A DNA stretch of 64,000 nt from an uncultured Sulfitobacter sp. (GCF_947500075.1 NZ_CANMQS010000005.1:186001-250000), one strand, 5' to 3'; numbered from the stretch's first letter, positions 54,133 to 63,382 are shown. The notes: generated from the sequence alone by a model not told the origin. Translations and numbers: made by a program.

Positions 54133-55431
54133 TCAGACCTCTTCGATGCGCAGTGCAACGGGCGCGCCTGCCATGACGCCGGTGCTGTCCATCGCGGCCA
54201 ATGCGGTGGTCAGGGCAGCCTGCGTGGTTTTATGCGTCACGATCAGCACCGGGGCCGAGGCATCGGCATGTTCATACTGGCGCATGCGGTTGATGCTGAC
54301 GCCTGCTTCACCCAGCACGGTGGCGATCTTGGCCAATGCGCCGGGTTTGTCGACCAGCGCCATGCGGAGGTAATAGGGCGCGGGCAATTGCGACTGCGCC
54401 GCTTTGGACGTTTTCAACGTGGTGGCGGGCTGGCCGAAGACCGGGCCATTCAAACCGCGCGCGATGTCGCAGACATCGGCCATCACGGCACTGGCCGTGG
54501 GGCCTTCGCCCGCACCGGCACCGCGCAGCACGATCTGACCCACAGCATCGCCTTCGAGCACGACCATGTTGGTGCCACCCTCAAGCTGGCCGAGTGGGGA
54601 GGTCTGCGGCACAAGGCAGGGCTGCATGCGCTGCTCCAGCCCGCGGCCGGTCATCTGGGTGACGCCCAGCAGTTTGATCTTGTAGCCCATGTCGGCGGCG
54701 GCGCGGATGTCCTCAATGGTGATATGTTCAATCCCTTCAAGGTCGATCCCGTCGAAATCCACCTTCGTGCCGAAAGCGATCGAACTGATCAGCGCGAGTT
54801 TATGCGCCGCATCAATGCCGCCCACGTCCAACTGTGGATCCGCTTCGAGGTATCCCAAACCATCGGCTTCGGCGAAAATCTCCTGATAGGTGGCGCCGGC
54901 GTTCTCCATCCGGGTGAGGATGTAGTTGCACGAACCGTTCATCACGCCCATCACGCGGGTGATTTCATTGCCTGCCAGCCCCTCCATGAGGGTCTTGATC
55001 ACCGGGATACCGCCCGCAACCGCCGCTTCAAACCGCAGCGGGATGCCTTTGGCCTCCGCCGCTTCGGCCAGCGCTTGGCCGTGGATGGCGAGCATCGCCT
55101 TGTTGGCGGTGATCACGGCTTTGCCAGCGGCAATCGCGGCTTCGGTCGCGGCTTTGGCGGGGCCGTCTTCACCGCCCATCAATTCGACAAAGACATCCAC
55201 ATCGTCGCGGGTGGCGAGCGCCACAGGATCGTCTTCCCAGGCGTAACTGTCGATGTTCACCCCCCGGTCGCGGCCTCTGGAGCGGGCAGAGACCGCGGAG
55301 ATGGTGATCTCCCGCCCTGTGCGCGCGCTCAACAGGGCGGCTTGCTGGCGGATGATGCGCACCACGCCCACACCCACGGTGCCCAGACCGGCAATTCCAA
55401 GGCGCAGCGGGCCGGTATTCGTCGGTGTCAT
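54133..55431 (-). CDS. hom: Homoserine dehydrogenase
   Basis: 432 residues from ATG 55431 (SD AGGAAG); a longer frame opens at 55494. Reduces aspartate semialdehyde to homoserine for Thr/Met/Ile. Rossmann GIAGLGTVGVGVV, VITANKAMLAIHG, SCNYILTRMENAGA(T) and the catalytic Lys/Asp region GYLEADPQLDVGGIDAAHKLALIS are seen, with a C-terminal ACT domain (MALVDKPGALAKIATVLGEAGVS) for feedback by threonine. Confidence 0.95.
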   Translation of the reverse strand: MTPTNTGPLRLGIAGLGTVGVGVVRIIRQQAALLSARTGREITISAVSARSRGRDRGVNIDSYAWEDDPVALATRDDVDVFVELMGGEDGPAKAATEAAIAAGKAVITANKAMLAIHGQALAEAAEAKGIPLRFEAAVAGGIPVIKTLMEGLAGNEITRVMGVMNGSCNYILTRMENAGATYQEIFAEADGLGYLEADPQLDVGGIDAAHKLALISSIAFGTKVDFDGIDLEGIEHITIEDIRAAADMGYKIKLLGVTQMTGRGLEQRMQPCLVPQTSPLGQLEGGTNMVVLEGDAVGQIVLRGAGAGEGPTASAVMADVCDIARGLNGPVFGQPATTLKTSKAAQSQLPAPYYLRMALVDKPGALAKIATVLGEAGVSINRMRQYEHADASAPVLIVTHKTTQAALTTALAAMDSTGVMAGAPVALRIEEV

Positions 55432-55539
55432 GGCATCTTCCTTTTGACCTGAGGTGTTGCGCCGCGATGTAGCGGGTTCGGCCCGTTTGCGCAACGCAGC
55501 TTTGACGTGGAAACACTGTGTCAGGAACCGGCGGTGCGG

Positions 55540-55827
55540 TTATTGCAGGCCTTCGGCCAGCCGCTGGCGTTCGCGGCCTGTCAGCACCGATCCCCTGATC
55601 TGCGCGGCACGGGCGCGCAGATTGGCAACGCGGGCTTCCAGCACGGCTTGTGTCTGGGTGTTGTCGCGCGTTGCGGTGCGGGTGCCTGCGAGGATCGGGT
55701 CAAGCGGTATGAGGGCAGGAAAATCCGCGTTTTCCAGATCAGGCGATACTGTCTGGTCCAGTTCGGGGAACTGGGTGCAGGCGGTGAGTGCGCAGAGCGC
55801 AAGGGCTGAAAGGGCAAGCCGCATCAT
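55540..55827 (-). CDS. Small lipoprotein
   Basis: About 95 residues from ATG 55827 (55824 also possible; GGGAG upstream). Signal and lipobox MRLALSALALCALTAC, with Cys as the predicted lipidated residue. The mature part is short and helical at its C-terminus (VLEARVANLRARAAQIRG). Unrecognised family, probably membrane-anchored in the periplasm. Divergent from the TetR gene with a shared palindrome between. Confidence 0.7.
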   Translation of the reverse strand: MMRLALSALALCALTACTQFPELDQTVSPDLENADFPALIPLDPILAGTRTATRDNTQTQAVLEARVANLRARAAQIRGSVLTGRERQRLAEGLQ

Positions 55828-55876
55828 GCTCCCTTCCTGCACCACGATCTGGTTTCGCGCAAGCGGGCTTTGCTTT

Positions 55877-55890
55877 TGAACAATTGTTCA
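55877..55890. promoter_or_regulatory. 14-bp palindrome TGAACAATTGTTCA, probable TetR operator
   Basis: A perfect 14-base dyad between the divergent lipoprotein and TetR genes, 15 bases before the TetR ATG. Position and symmetry are typical of an autoregulatory TetR-family operator. Confidence 0.65.
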
Positions 55891-55904
55891 TTAACCACTG
55901 TGAC

Positions 55905-56504
55905 ATGGCACGAACAACGGGATCCCATTCAGACATTACCGGCCCGCGGGTGCGGGCGGCGGCGCTCAAGCTTTTTGCGCAAGACGGCTATGCGGCGGTG
56001 TCGATGCGCGCGATTGCAGCGGAAGTCGGCGTGCAGGCGGGGGCGCTCTATAATTATACGCCGGACAAGCAGACGCTGCTCTTTGATCTGATGCAAGGCC
56101 ATATGGATGTGCTGCTGGCCCAGATGCCCCAGGGGGATGGGCAGGAACCGCTGGAGGCGCTCAAGGCTTTTGTGACCTTTCACCTGCAATACCATGCCGG
56201 GCGTCCCGATGAGGTGTTCATCGCCTATATGGAATTGCGCAATCTGTCGGATGAGAATTTCGCCCGGATCGAGGCGCTGCGCCGGAGCTATGAGGATCGG
56301 CTGGAGCATATCCTGCAGGCGGGCAGGGCGGCGGGTCTGTTTCGCATTCACGATACCAAGATCGTGGCGCTGGCGATCATCGCGATGCTGACCGGGGTGA
56401 ACACCTGGTTCCGCGCGGGCGGGCGGCTGTCGCTGGATGAGGTGGTTGCGCAGTATTGGGATATGGTGCGCAATGCTGTGGGTGCAGGTGAATTGCCGCG
56501 CTAA
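55905..56504 (+). CDS. TetR/AcrR-family transcriptional regulator
   Basis: 199 residues from ATG 55905. N-terminal helix-turn-helix: VRAAALKLFAQDGYAAVSMRAIAAEVGVQAGALYNYTPDKQTLL at ~14-60. The C-terminal all-helical domain (EALKAFVTFHLQYHAGRPDEVFIAYMELRNL ...) resembles the branch of regulators associated with acyl-CoA metabolism, but the ligand is unknown. Likely controls itself and the divergent lipoprotein through the palindrome. Confidence 0.88.
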   Translation: MARTTGSHSDITGPRVRAAALKLFAQDGYAAVSMRAIAAEVGVQAGALYNYTPDKQTLLFDLMQGHMDVLLAQMPQGDGQEPLEALKAFVTFHLQYHAGRPDEVFIAYMELRNLSDENFARIEALRRSYEDRLEHILQAGRAAGLFRIHDTKIVALAIIAMLTGVNTWFRAGGRLSLDEVVAQYWDMVRNAVGAGELPR

Positions 56505-56597
56505 AGCGCGATTTCCATTCCGGGTGTTTGGGGCGGGGGTGAGCCCATCTGTCATTTGCCGGTGGGTGTTGTGAGGATGGTGGCCCGTTTTGCTGAG

Positions 56598-56634
56598 AGG
56601 TGCTTGAGGGATCAGGATGATCCTCAAGTCACCT
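56598..56634. repeat. Inverted repeat 1 in TetR-pirin intergenic region
   Basis: Arms AGGTG-CTTGAGG-ATC and its complement GAT-CCTCAAG-CACCT, 15 paired bases with single-base bulges, loop AGGAT. No T-run follows. Confidence 0.7.
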
Positions 56635-56651
56635 GTGCGAGGGTGGGTGGC

Positions 56652-56722
56652 GATTCTCTTCGGCCTCAAGGACAAGCCGCGCAAGCGCGGTGCGTGCCGC
56701 ATCCTTGACCCCGAAGAGAATC
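56652..56722. repeat. Inverted repeat 2, 71-bp hairpin
   Basis: Outer 12-bp perfect arms GATTCTCTTCGG / CCGAAGAGAATC; inside them TCAAGGA pairs with TCCTTGA, and the loop holds a further CCGCGC/GCGCGG stem. Ends 13 bases before the pirin stop. Lies between convergent genes; may act as a transcription barrier or be a dispersed palindromic element. Confidence 0.75.
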
Positions 56723-56735
56723 ACCGTCTTGTGTC

Positions 56736-57647
56736 TCAATGCGCGGGTTTGATGAACTGGCCGTTGCGCAGGTCGGCAAAGGCCTGTTGCAGTTCGGCCT
56801 GGGTGTTCATCACGATGGGCCCGTGCCAGGCGACGGGTTCCTCGATGGGCGCGCCGGAGATCAGCAGGAAGCGGATGCCGCCCTCGCCTGCCTGAACGGT
56901 TACTTCATCCCCGGTGCCGAAACGGATCAGCGTGCGGTCGCCTGACAGGTCGCGGATGTTGAGTTCTTCGCCCGCGACTTCCTTTTCCAGCAGGACACCG
57001 GTGGGGTCGGAGGCATCGGCGAAGGCGCCGGCACCCTCAAAGACATAGGCAAAGGCGCGGCGGTAGGTGTCGATGCGGAAGGTCTTTTTCAGGCCAGCGG
57101 GCACGAAGATGTCGAGGTATTGCGGATCGGCGGCAATGCCATCGACCGGGCCTGTCTTGCCCCAGAATTCCCCTGTGATGACTTTCACGCGGGTGCCGTC
57201 GTCATCGGTGACCACGGGAATGTCGGCGCTGGTCACGTCCTGGTAACGCGGCGCGCACATCTTTTGCGCGGCAGGCAGGTTGCCCCACAATTGGAACCCA
57301 TGCATCTGGCCACGGGTGTTTCCGGCGGGCATCTCCTGATGCAGAATGCCGGAACCGGCGGTCATCCATTGCACGTCGCCTGCGCCCAATGTTCCGGTGT
57401 TGCCCAGGCTGTCGCCATGATCCACCGTGCCTTCCAGCACATAGGTGATCGTCTCAATCCCCCGGTGGGGGTGCCAGGGGAAGCCTTTCTCAAAATCTTC
57501 GGGGTGGTCGTTGCGGAAGTCGTCAAACAGCAGGAACGGGTCCAGCTCACTGGGGTCCTGAAAGCCGAAGGCGCGGTGCAGTTTGACGCCGGCGCCTTCC
57601 ATGGTGGGGGTGGCGCGGCGGGTTTCGAGTGTGGGTCTGAGGGACAT
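56736..57647 (-). CDS. Pirin-family protein
   Basis: 303 residues, double cupin. N-terminal cupin has HPHRGIETITYVLEG and HGDSLGNTGTLGAGDVQWMTAGSG(I)LHQEMP with the metal His residues; C-terminal cupin region from ~150. Pirins are iron proteins and some degrade quercetin or regulate pyruvate metabolism; role here unknown. Monocistronic, upstream of a long hairpin. Confidence 0.93.
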   Translation of the reverse strand: MSLRPTLETRRATPTMEGAGVKLHRAFGFQDPSELDPFLLFDDFRNDHPEDFEKGFPWHPHRGIETITYVLEGTVDHGDSLGNTGTLGAGDVQWMTAGSGILHQEMPAGNTRGQMHGFQLWGNLPAAQKMCAPRYQDVTSADIPVVTDDDGTRVKVITGEFWGKTGPVDGIAADPQYLDIFVPAGLKKTFRIDTYRRAFAYVFEGAGAFADASDPTGVLLEKEVAGEELNIRDLSGDRTLIRFGTGDEVTVQAGEGGIRFLLISGAPIEEPVAWHGPIVMNTQAELQQAFADLRNGQFIKPAH

Positions 57648-57746
57648 CTGTGTTCTCCTTCAATCGGGGTGCCGCTGAGATGGGGCGGAACGTATTGCGC
57701 TGCAAGCACCACGCGCGAACGGGGGCTGTGCGTGCATGCGCAGGTC

Positions 57747-58916
57747 TCAGCCCTGGCGCGCCCACCATGCCGCGGGTTTCACCCGTCCGCCGCGTTTGCG
57801 GTCCATCCAGAGGGCGATCTTGCGGGCAGGCGACAGGGCCAGTTTCAGCCACATCCGATGCTGCCATTTGCGAAAGTCGCGGTTGAAGGGGCAGACCCGC
57901 ATGCAGATCGCGCAGTCAGAGGAGAGTTTGGCCCAGAAGCCGAAGCATTTCGCGGCATCCGATGTCCATTTGCGCACGCCTTTGATTGACGACGGGCTGT
58001 CGTTGGTGACCTCCGGTGGGCCAAAGGGCAGGGCTTTGACCGGGCAGGCGTCGGCGCATTTTGTGCAGATGTCGCAAAAGGCGCGCACGCCTTGGGGTTT
58101 GGGCGCATCATGGGTCAGGGGCAGATTGGTGAAAATCTTGGAGAACCGCAGGCGGGGTCCGAATTCGGGCGTGATCACCATCTGGTTGCGCGCGTATTCG
58201 CCAAGACCTGCCTTGACCGCGAAGGGGATCACAAGGCCGGTGTCGTTCATCGAAGCTGTCGCTTCATAGCCGAGGTTGCGGATATAGGCGGCCAGTTGCA
58301 TCACCACAGCGGCCTCATGGCTGTATTCGCGGCCTGTGGCGGCACCGGCAAGGGCAGACGGGTAGGTGGCAACCAGATCTTCTTCCATTTCATGGCCCAA
58401 GACGATCACATGGGTCAGTCCTTCGGGTAGATCATTGGGGGCGGCGGAGAGGTCGCGGGTGTCCACGCGGGATTCGTAGAGCCAGCGGGTGTCGAGATCG
58501 GTGATGCCGCAGAGATCCGCGCCAAAGAATTGCGCGATGCGTTTGACTTCCGCGCTCATGGCGGTCGGATCGTCGACGGGGACCTGTTCGGGGGCCACGG
58601 GGGTGTCATTGGCGATGGGGGCCTGAAAACCCTCCCGTTTGCCGTCCTCGGCGCCCCGGTTGGTGATCACATCACTGATCAGCCAGCTGGCGTTGCGCAG
58701 GGCAAAGTCGCGCTGGCCGAACCCATCGCCACGGCGGGGGGTGGCCTCCATGCGGTAGGAGGCGAAGAAGGCATCGGTTTTGGCGCTGCGGATGCTGTCG
58801 TCCCAGAAAGCGCGGGTGAAAATGTCATTGCGTTGGGTGAAACGCTCAAACTCCGGGGTGACTTCAATGCCTGCGGCGGCATCATCGGGATGGGTGGGAT
58901 CATTGCGGATATTCAT
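57747..58916 (-). CDS. Reductive-dehalogenase-like corrinoid iron-sulfur protein
   Basis: About 389 residues from ATG 58916 (open to 58961). The C-terminal part has two ferredoxin clusters: FCDICTKCADACPVKAL and CAICMRVCPFN. Before them AGLGEYARNQMVITPEFGPRLRFSKIFTNLPL matches RdhA better than QueG (which reads GWIGKN there). The N-terminal region should bind cobalamin. No Tat signal and no RdhB anchor are present, so it is probably cytoplasmic and not respiratory. No fused reductase domain. Substrate unknown. Confidence 0.8.
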   Translation of the reverse strand: MNIRNDPTHPDDAAAGIEVTPEFERFTQRNDIFTRAFWDDSIRSAKTDAFFASYRMEATPRRGDGFGQRDFALRNASWLISDVITNRGAEDGKREGFQAPIANDTPVAPEQVPVDDPTAMSAEVKRIAQFFGADLCGITDLDTRWLYESRVDTRDLSAAPNDLPEGLTHVIVLGHEMEEDLVATYPSALAGAATGREYSHEAAVVMQLAAYIRNLGYEATASMNDTGLVIPFAVKAGLGEYARNQMVITPEFGPRLRFSKIFTNLPLTHDAPKPQGVRAFCDICTKCADACPVKALPFGPPEVTNDSPSSIKGVRKWTSDAAKCFGFWAKLSSDCAICMRVCPFNRDFRKWQHRMWLKLALSPARKIALWMDRKRGGRVKPAAWWARQG

Positions 58917-59023
58917 GGGCGTATCTGGCCGCGTCCGCCGTGATTTGTCAAAGGGTCGCAATCAAGCGCGACAGGTCGCAAGCGGGCAGGGCTGATGGGC
59001 AAAACGCGAAACAGGAGAGCGGT

Positions 59024-59968
59024 ATGAGAGTTGGGTTCATTGGCTTGGGCAATGTGGGCGGCAAGCTGGCGGGGTCATTGCTGCGCAATGGGGTTGATCT
59101 GAGCGTCTATGATCTGAACGCTGGTTTTGTTGCGGATTTCGCAGCACGCGGCGCGCGGGCGGGCGGATCGGCGGCAGAGTTGATGCAAAGCTGTGATGCG
59201 GTGATCACCTGCCTGCCCAGCCCTGCGGCCTGTGCGGCGGTGGTGGCCGAGATGTTGCCCCATGTGGGTCCCGGCAAGATCTGGATGGAGATGTCGACGA
59301 CCGATGCCGACCAGATCAAGAGCCACGCCGAAGCGGTGATTGCCGCGGGCGGGGAAGCGGTGGATTGTCCGGTGTCGGGGGGGTGCCACCGGGCGGATAC
59401 GGGTAATATATCCATCTACGCAGGCTGCACGCGGCCGACCTTTGAGCGGGTCCTGCCGATCCTGACGCATATGGGGCGGCGGATCCTGCATGTGGGGGAG
59501 GTGGGGACATCATCGACGTTGAAGGTGATGACCAACTACTTGGCGACGATCAATCTGCTGTCCCTGTGTGAGGCGCTGACGGTGATGAAAGCGGCAGGTA
59601 TGGATCTGGGCGTGACCTATGAGGCGATTGCGGCTTCCTCGGGCAATTCCTTTGTGCATGAGACGGAAAGCCAGCTGATCCTGTCAGGCGCGCGGGATGT
59701 GAATTTCACGCTTGATCTGGTGCAAAAGGATGTGGGGCTGTTTCAGAAGCTTGCGGATGATCACGGGGTGCCGCTGGAGCTGTCACCCAAGATGATCGAG
59801 ATGCTGGGTGACGGGCAAGAGCGGTATGGGGTGCGGGCGCAGTCGGACCGGATGATTGAACGGCTGGAGGAGGCCACGGGGTTGAGCATTACGGCGCCGG
59901 GATTTCCGACCGAGCTGGTGGATGATGAACCCGAAGAGCGCGGGTATGAGGTGCCTATGCGCAGATAG
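59024..59968 (+). CDS. NAD(P)-dependent oxidoreductase, 3-hydroxyisobutyrate dehydrogenase family
   Basis: 314 residues from ATG 59024 (SD AGGAG). N-terminal Rossmann motif MRVGFIGLGNVGGKLAGSLL, substrate-binding VDCPVSGGCHRADTGNISIYAG (the usual DAPVSGG/CPVSGG block) and the catalytic-Lys region SSTLKVMTNYLATINL. Oxidises a beta-hydroxy acid; substrate unknown. Upstream gene is divergent. Confidence 0.9.
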   Translation: MRVGFIGLGNVGGKLAGSLLRNGVDLSVYDLNAGFVADFAARGARAGGSAAELMQSCDAVITCLPSPAACAAVVAEMLPHVGPGKIWMEMSTTDADQIKSHAEAVIAAGGEAVDCPVSGGCHRADTGNISIYAGCTRPTFERVLPILTHMGRRILHVGEVGTSSTLKVMTNYLATINLLSLCEALTVMKAAGMDLGVTYEAIAASSGNSFVHETESQLILSGARDVNFTLDLVQKDVGLFQKLADDHGVPLELSPKMIEMLGDGQERYGVRAQSDRMIERLEEATGLSITAPGFPTELVDDEPEERGYEVPMRR

Positions 59969-60151
59969 GGGATGAATGCGTTTGCGTGATCTATCTTGGG
60001 CGTCGTGATTGGGGAGATGGCGTGCAGGGATACTTTTGGCCGAAAAGAGGGGCCAGGGCGGTGGTCGGGCAACGGCTGTTGCATGTTGGGGCTGAGACTG
60101 CGGGCACCGGTTGAGAAGGGGTGCGCGCGATCTTCGGGCTGAAGATCCGGG

Positions 60152-60778
60152 TCAGGGCAGGTGGGGCATGACGGCGGCGGATACGTCTGCGGCAACGTCG
60201 TTGATGTCGCGCGCGCCATTGATGGTCACGTAGCGGGCAGCGAATTCTTCGGCCAGGTTGAGAAAACCGGTGCGCATGGCGGCTTGCAGGCTCTCGCCAA
60301 AATCCTCGAACCGTTCTTCGCTGCCCTGGCGGCCCTTGGCGCGGCTCAGCCCTTCCTTGGGGTCCATGTCGATGAGCACGGTCAGGTCAGGCTCCACCCC
60401 GATCATCAGATCATGCAGGGCGTCCACCGTGCCGCGCAGATCGCCGCGCGACAGGCCCTGGTACATGCGGGTGCTGTCGGCGAAACGGTCGCAGATCACC
60501 ACTTTTCCGGCGTTCAAAGCAGGCTGAATGGTCCGTTCCAGATGATCCCGGCGCGCCGCGGTGAAGAGCAAAATCTCCGTCTCTGCCGACCAGCGGTCAG
60601 GGTCGCCCTGCAAGACCAATGCGCGGATTTCCTCGGCCCCCGGTGAACCACCGGGTTCGCGGGTCAGGACCACATCGCGGCCCGCGTCGCGCAGGTGATC
60701 GGCCAACAGCCGGGCCTGTGTGGACTTGCCCGACCCGTCAATGCCTTCGAAGCTGATAAAGAGACCTTTGTCGCTCAC
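60152..60778 (-). CDS. tmk: Thymidylate kinase
   Basis: 208 residues. Phosphorylates dTMP to dTDP. P-loop FEGIDGSGKSTQARLLA, DR motif CDRFADSTRMYQG, and a LID-type sequence MDPKEGLSRAKGRQG are present. Overlaps the carboxypeptidase stop by four bases. Confidence 0.95.
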   Translation of the reverse strand: MSDKGLFISFEGIDGSGKSTQARLLADHLRDAGRDVVLTREPGGSPGAEEIRALVLQGDPDRWSAETEILLFTAARRDHLERTIQPALNAGKVVICDRFADSTRMYQGLSRGDLRGTVDALHDLMIGVEPDLTVLIDMDPKEGLSRAKGRQGSEERFEDFGESLQAAMRTGFLNLAEEFAARYVTINGARDINDVAADVSAAVMPHLP

Positions 60779-61968
60779 GAAGCGTCCTGCGGTCCTGCGT
60801 TCAGACGCGCGAGCAGATGCGTGGCTGCGGCGGTCAGTTTGACCATGAAACCACCGGGTGCGACGCTGTCGGAGGCGACAAGGGGCACGCGGATTTCGGG
60901 CAGTTCATCGCGGTTGATCACCAGTTCGGCCAGTGTCTCTCCCTTGGTGATGGGGGCGTGGAAGGGGCCTTTGTAGATGACCTCTCCCTTTACGCCGCCG
61001 TCACCGGTGACAGGGGCGAGAACAGACAGGTCTTCGGCCAGTTCCAGTCCAACGCTCTGGACCATCCCCAAGGCGACGGGCGCTTCTGCCAATTGTTTGC
61101 CTGCGCGGCCCAGATCCCGCTGGGTGAACTGGCGAAAGGCCCAGTTGACGATCGATTCCGCTTCCTGCGCGCGGGCAGCGGCTGTTTCGAGCCCGGTGAT
61201 GACAAAGATCACCCGCCGGTCGCCCTGTTTGGCTGATCCGACAAGGCCGTAGCCCGCCTCTTGTGTGTGCCCGGTCTTGAGGCCATCTGCCCCAATGCCA
61301 AGCGTCAGCAGCGGGTTGCGGTTGGACTTGTTCTGGGGCGCGCGGCCATCAAACAGGAATTCAGTCTCCGCAAACAGCGGATAGAATTGCGGATAATCGG
61401 AGATGATGCGGCCCGCGATCAATGCCAGATCGCGCACGGACATCAGGTGTCCGGCCTGCGGCCAGCCATTGGAATTGGCGAAGGTGGAATTGGTCATGCC
61501 CAATTGTTGCGCGCGTTGGGTCATCATCCGGGCAAAGCCATACTCCGTGCCGTCAGGGCTCAGCGCTTCGGCAATCACCGCGCAGGCGTCATTGCCACTG
61601 AGCACGATGATCCCGCGCAGGAGGTCCTCGACCTTGACCCGGTCGGTGGTGTCCAGAAACATGGTGGAGCCGCCGTAGGACATCGCGTGTTTGGAGACGG
61701 GCAGTTCCTCCACCAGATCCAACCCGCCAGCGGCCTTGCCGCGCTGCACCGCCTCAAACGCCATATAGAGCGTCATCAGCTTGGACATGGATGCAGGCGG
61801 CAGGGGCGTGTCGGCGTCCTTGGCCAGCAGCACCGTGCCGGTGGTCTGGTCAATCACGTAAGCCGCCGTCGCATTGGTCTCAAATGCGGAGGCGGGCACA
61901 GCCAGCAGGATCAACGCAAAGCTGGCAGAAAGCAGGCGCATCATCATCTGGGGCAGGCTCCTTTTCAC
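60775..61968 (-). CDS. D-alanyl-D-alanine carboxypeptidase (PBP5/DacA type)
   Basis: 397 residues. Signal peptide to about residue 28 (VPASAFET). S11 motifs: SMSK (PPASMSKLMTLYMAFE), SGNDA, and KTG (LKTGHTQEAGYGLVG). C-terminal all-beta PBP5_C domain and a helix that may anchor the protein to the inner membrane. Trims pentapeptides in peptidoglycan. Operon with tmk (downstream) and the SPOR lipoprotein (upstream). Confidence 0.93.
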   Translation of the reverse strand: MKRSLPQMMMRLLSASFALILLAVPASAFETNATAAYVIDQTTGTVLLAKDADTPLPPASMSKLMTLYMAFEAVQRGKAAGGLDLVEELPVSKHAMSYGGSTMFLDTTDRVKVEDLLRGIIVLSGNDACAVIAEALSPDGTEYGFARMMTQRAQQLGMTNSTFANSNGWPQAGHLMSVRDLALIAGRIISDYPQFYPLFAETEFLFDGRAPQNKSNRNPLLTLGIGADGLKTGHTQEAGYGLVGSAKQGDRRVIFVITGLETAAARAQEAESIVNWAFRQFTQRDLGRAGKQLAEAPVALGMVQSVGLELAEDLSVLAPVTGDGGVKGEVIYKGPFHAPITKGETLAELVINRDELPEIRVPLVASDSVAPGGFMVKLTAAATHLLARLNAGPQDAS

Positions 61969-61979
61969 AGGGGCGTGTG

Positions 61980-62906
61980 TCAGCTGGACACCGCATAGGC
62001 GTCGGAAAATCCTTCGCCCTTGATGGTTTTGAGGATCGTGTTCAACTCGGATTTGGTGTTGGCGGGACCGACGACAACGCGCCAGAAAGCCTTGCCGTTG
62101 ATCTCGGACCGTTTGACGGTTGGCAGCAGGCCCGCGCTCTGCATTTGTTTGGCGGCGCGGTTGGCGTTGGCTTCCACACTGAAAATGCCAATCTGGATGA
62201 AGGGTTTGGCCAGACTGGAGGGTTTGGGCGCTGGTTTCGGCGCAGGGGCGGGCGCTGCGGCAGCCGTTTCGGTGGTGGTTGGTTCTGCGGCTTCGATTGC
62301 GGCGCCTGCGGAGGCAATGGGGTCGAGGGTGGTTTCAGCCACCTCAGCCGGGGCATCGACACCGGCCACGGTGGTGATGTCCTCAGGCGCTGTTTCGGCA
62401 GCAGGCACTTCCGCCTCTTCCCGGCGCAGGGCCGTCACGTTCAACGGGGCAGGTGCACCAGCAAGGATATCAAGAGACGCCGCCGCGTCAGAAGAGATCT
62501 GCAACCGTGGGCCGGGCAGATCACGCTCGCGCCGGAACAAAGCGCCGATCACGAATTTACCGTTTGCTTCGTTGCGGATGATCACCCGCTCAGGCTCTTT
62601 CACATCCGGGTGCGCGACCCAGACCCCGCCCAGAGAGGGCCGGCCATCCCAAAGCCCCTGATCGGAGACGTTGAAGACATCCGGTGCCTCAACATCACGC
62701 TCCACCGTCTGGCCGGAGGGGGCGGCACTGCCTGAGGCGCTTTCGGTGCTGTTGCCGCCGCCGAAACTGGGCATCGACAGGCTGAAGTTGCCCGCATCAT
62801 CACATCCCGCCAGAAGGGCTGCGGTGGCCAGGCCAAGCGCACAGAGCCTTGCCCGCAGGAAAGGGCGGTGTGTCGCGTCCATGGTGCTGGTCGAGGTGCT
62901 GCTCAT
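61980..62906 (-). CDS. SPOR-domain lipoprotein
   Basis: 308 residues from ATG 62906; ATG 62882 is an alternative. Signal with lipobox LLAGC (Cys ~35). A middle Pro/Ala-rich linker is followed by a C-terminal SPOR domain (KPFIQIGIFSVEANANRAAKQMQSAGLLPTVKR) that binds denuded peptidoglycan at the division septum. Upstream of dacA-type and tmk genes, fitting cell-wall work. Confidence 0.85.
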   Translation of the reverse strand: MSSTSTSTMDATHRPFLRARLCALGLATAALLAGCDDAGNFSLSMPSFGGGNSTESASGSAAPSGQTVERDVEAPDVFNVSDQGLWDGRPSLGGVWVAHPDVKEPERVIIRNEANGKFVIGALFRRERDLPGPRLQISSDAAASLDILAGAPAPLNVTALRREEAEVPAAETAPEDITTVAGVDAPAEVAETTLDPIASAGAAIEAAEPTTTETAAAAPAPAPKPAPKPSSLAKPFIQIGIFSVEANANRAAKQMQSAGLLPTVKRSEINGKAFWRVVVGPANTKSELNTILKTIKGEGFSDAYAVSS

Positions 62907-63143
62907 CTGTGGTTGTCCTTGCCTGCTGGCTCAAAGCAACGCTTTTGCGTCTGTCTGAGCGTGCCTGTTTGTCCCCTGACGAGGATCTTGTCGACAGCAT
63001 AACCTGTGAAGGAAGGCCTGAAAAGACAAGCCTGCCGAGATAAGCAATTTTCCCCTCCGCGTTTGCCGGTGCGATTTGATGCTGTGATCGGTGCAAAGTG
63101 CATTTGCCGAATCGCGATTGGGCCAGTAGGAGGGGCGGGCTGC

Positions 63144-63233
63144 GGAGGTTTGGCAGAGTGGTCGAATGCACCGGTCTTGAAAACCGGCGGGCGTGAAAGC
63201 GTCCCCAGGGTTCGAATCCCTGAGCCTCCGCCA
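63144..63233 (+). tRNA. tRNA-Ser (TGA)
   Basis: Type II tRNA of 90 bases with a variable arm. Begins GGAGGTT; acceptor partner AGCCTCC, discriminator G, encoded CCA at 63231-63233. Anticodon loop CTTGAAA gives TGA. T-arm GGTTCGAATCC complete. An integrase begins 150 bases after it. Confidence 0.95.
63190..63233. other. Putative integration site (attL) at 3' end of tRNA-Ser
   Basis: The integrase reads away from the tRNA 3' end, the usual layout for an integrated element that restores the tRNA. The other half (attR) would be outside the window. Boundary estimated. Confidence 0.4.
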
Positions 63234-63382
63234 GCCCACCATTTATCTGAGTTCGGACGGATCGCCATTGGTGGCATTTTTCTATTGTTTATTTGGCTAT
63301 AGCGCGCCGCATCACTTTCCTTGAGTTACTTTCGATGATCCCTATATTCGTTCCTTGAGTGGTATGGAGTGTGGTATTCTCA

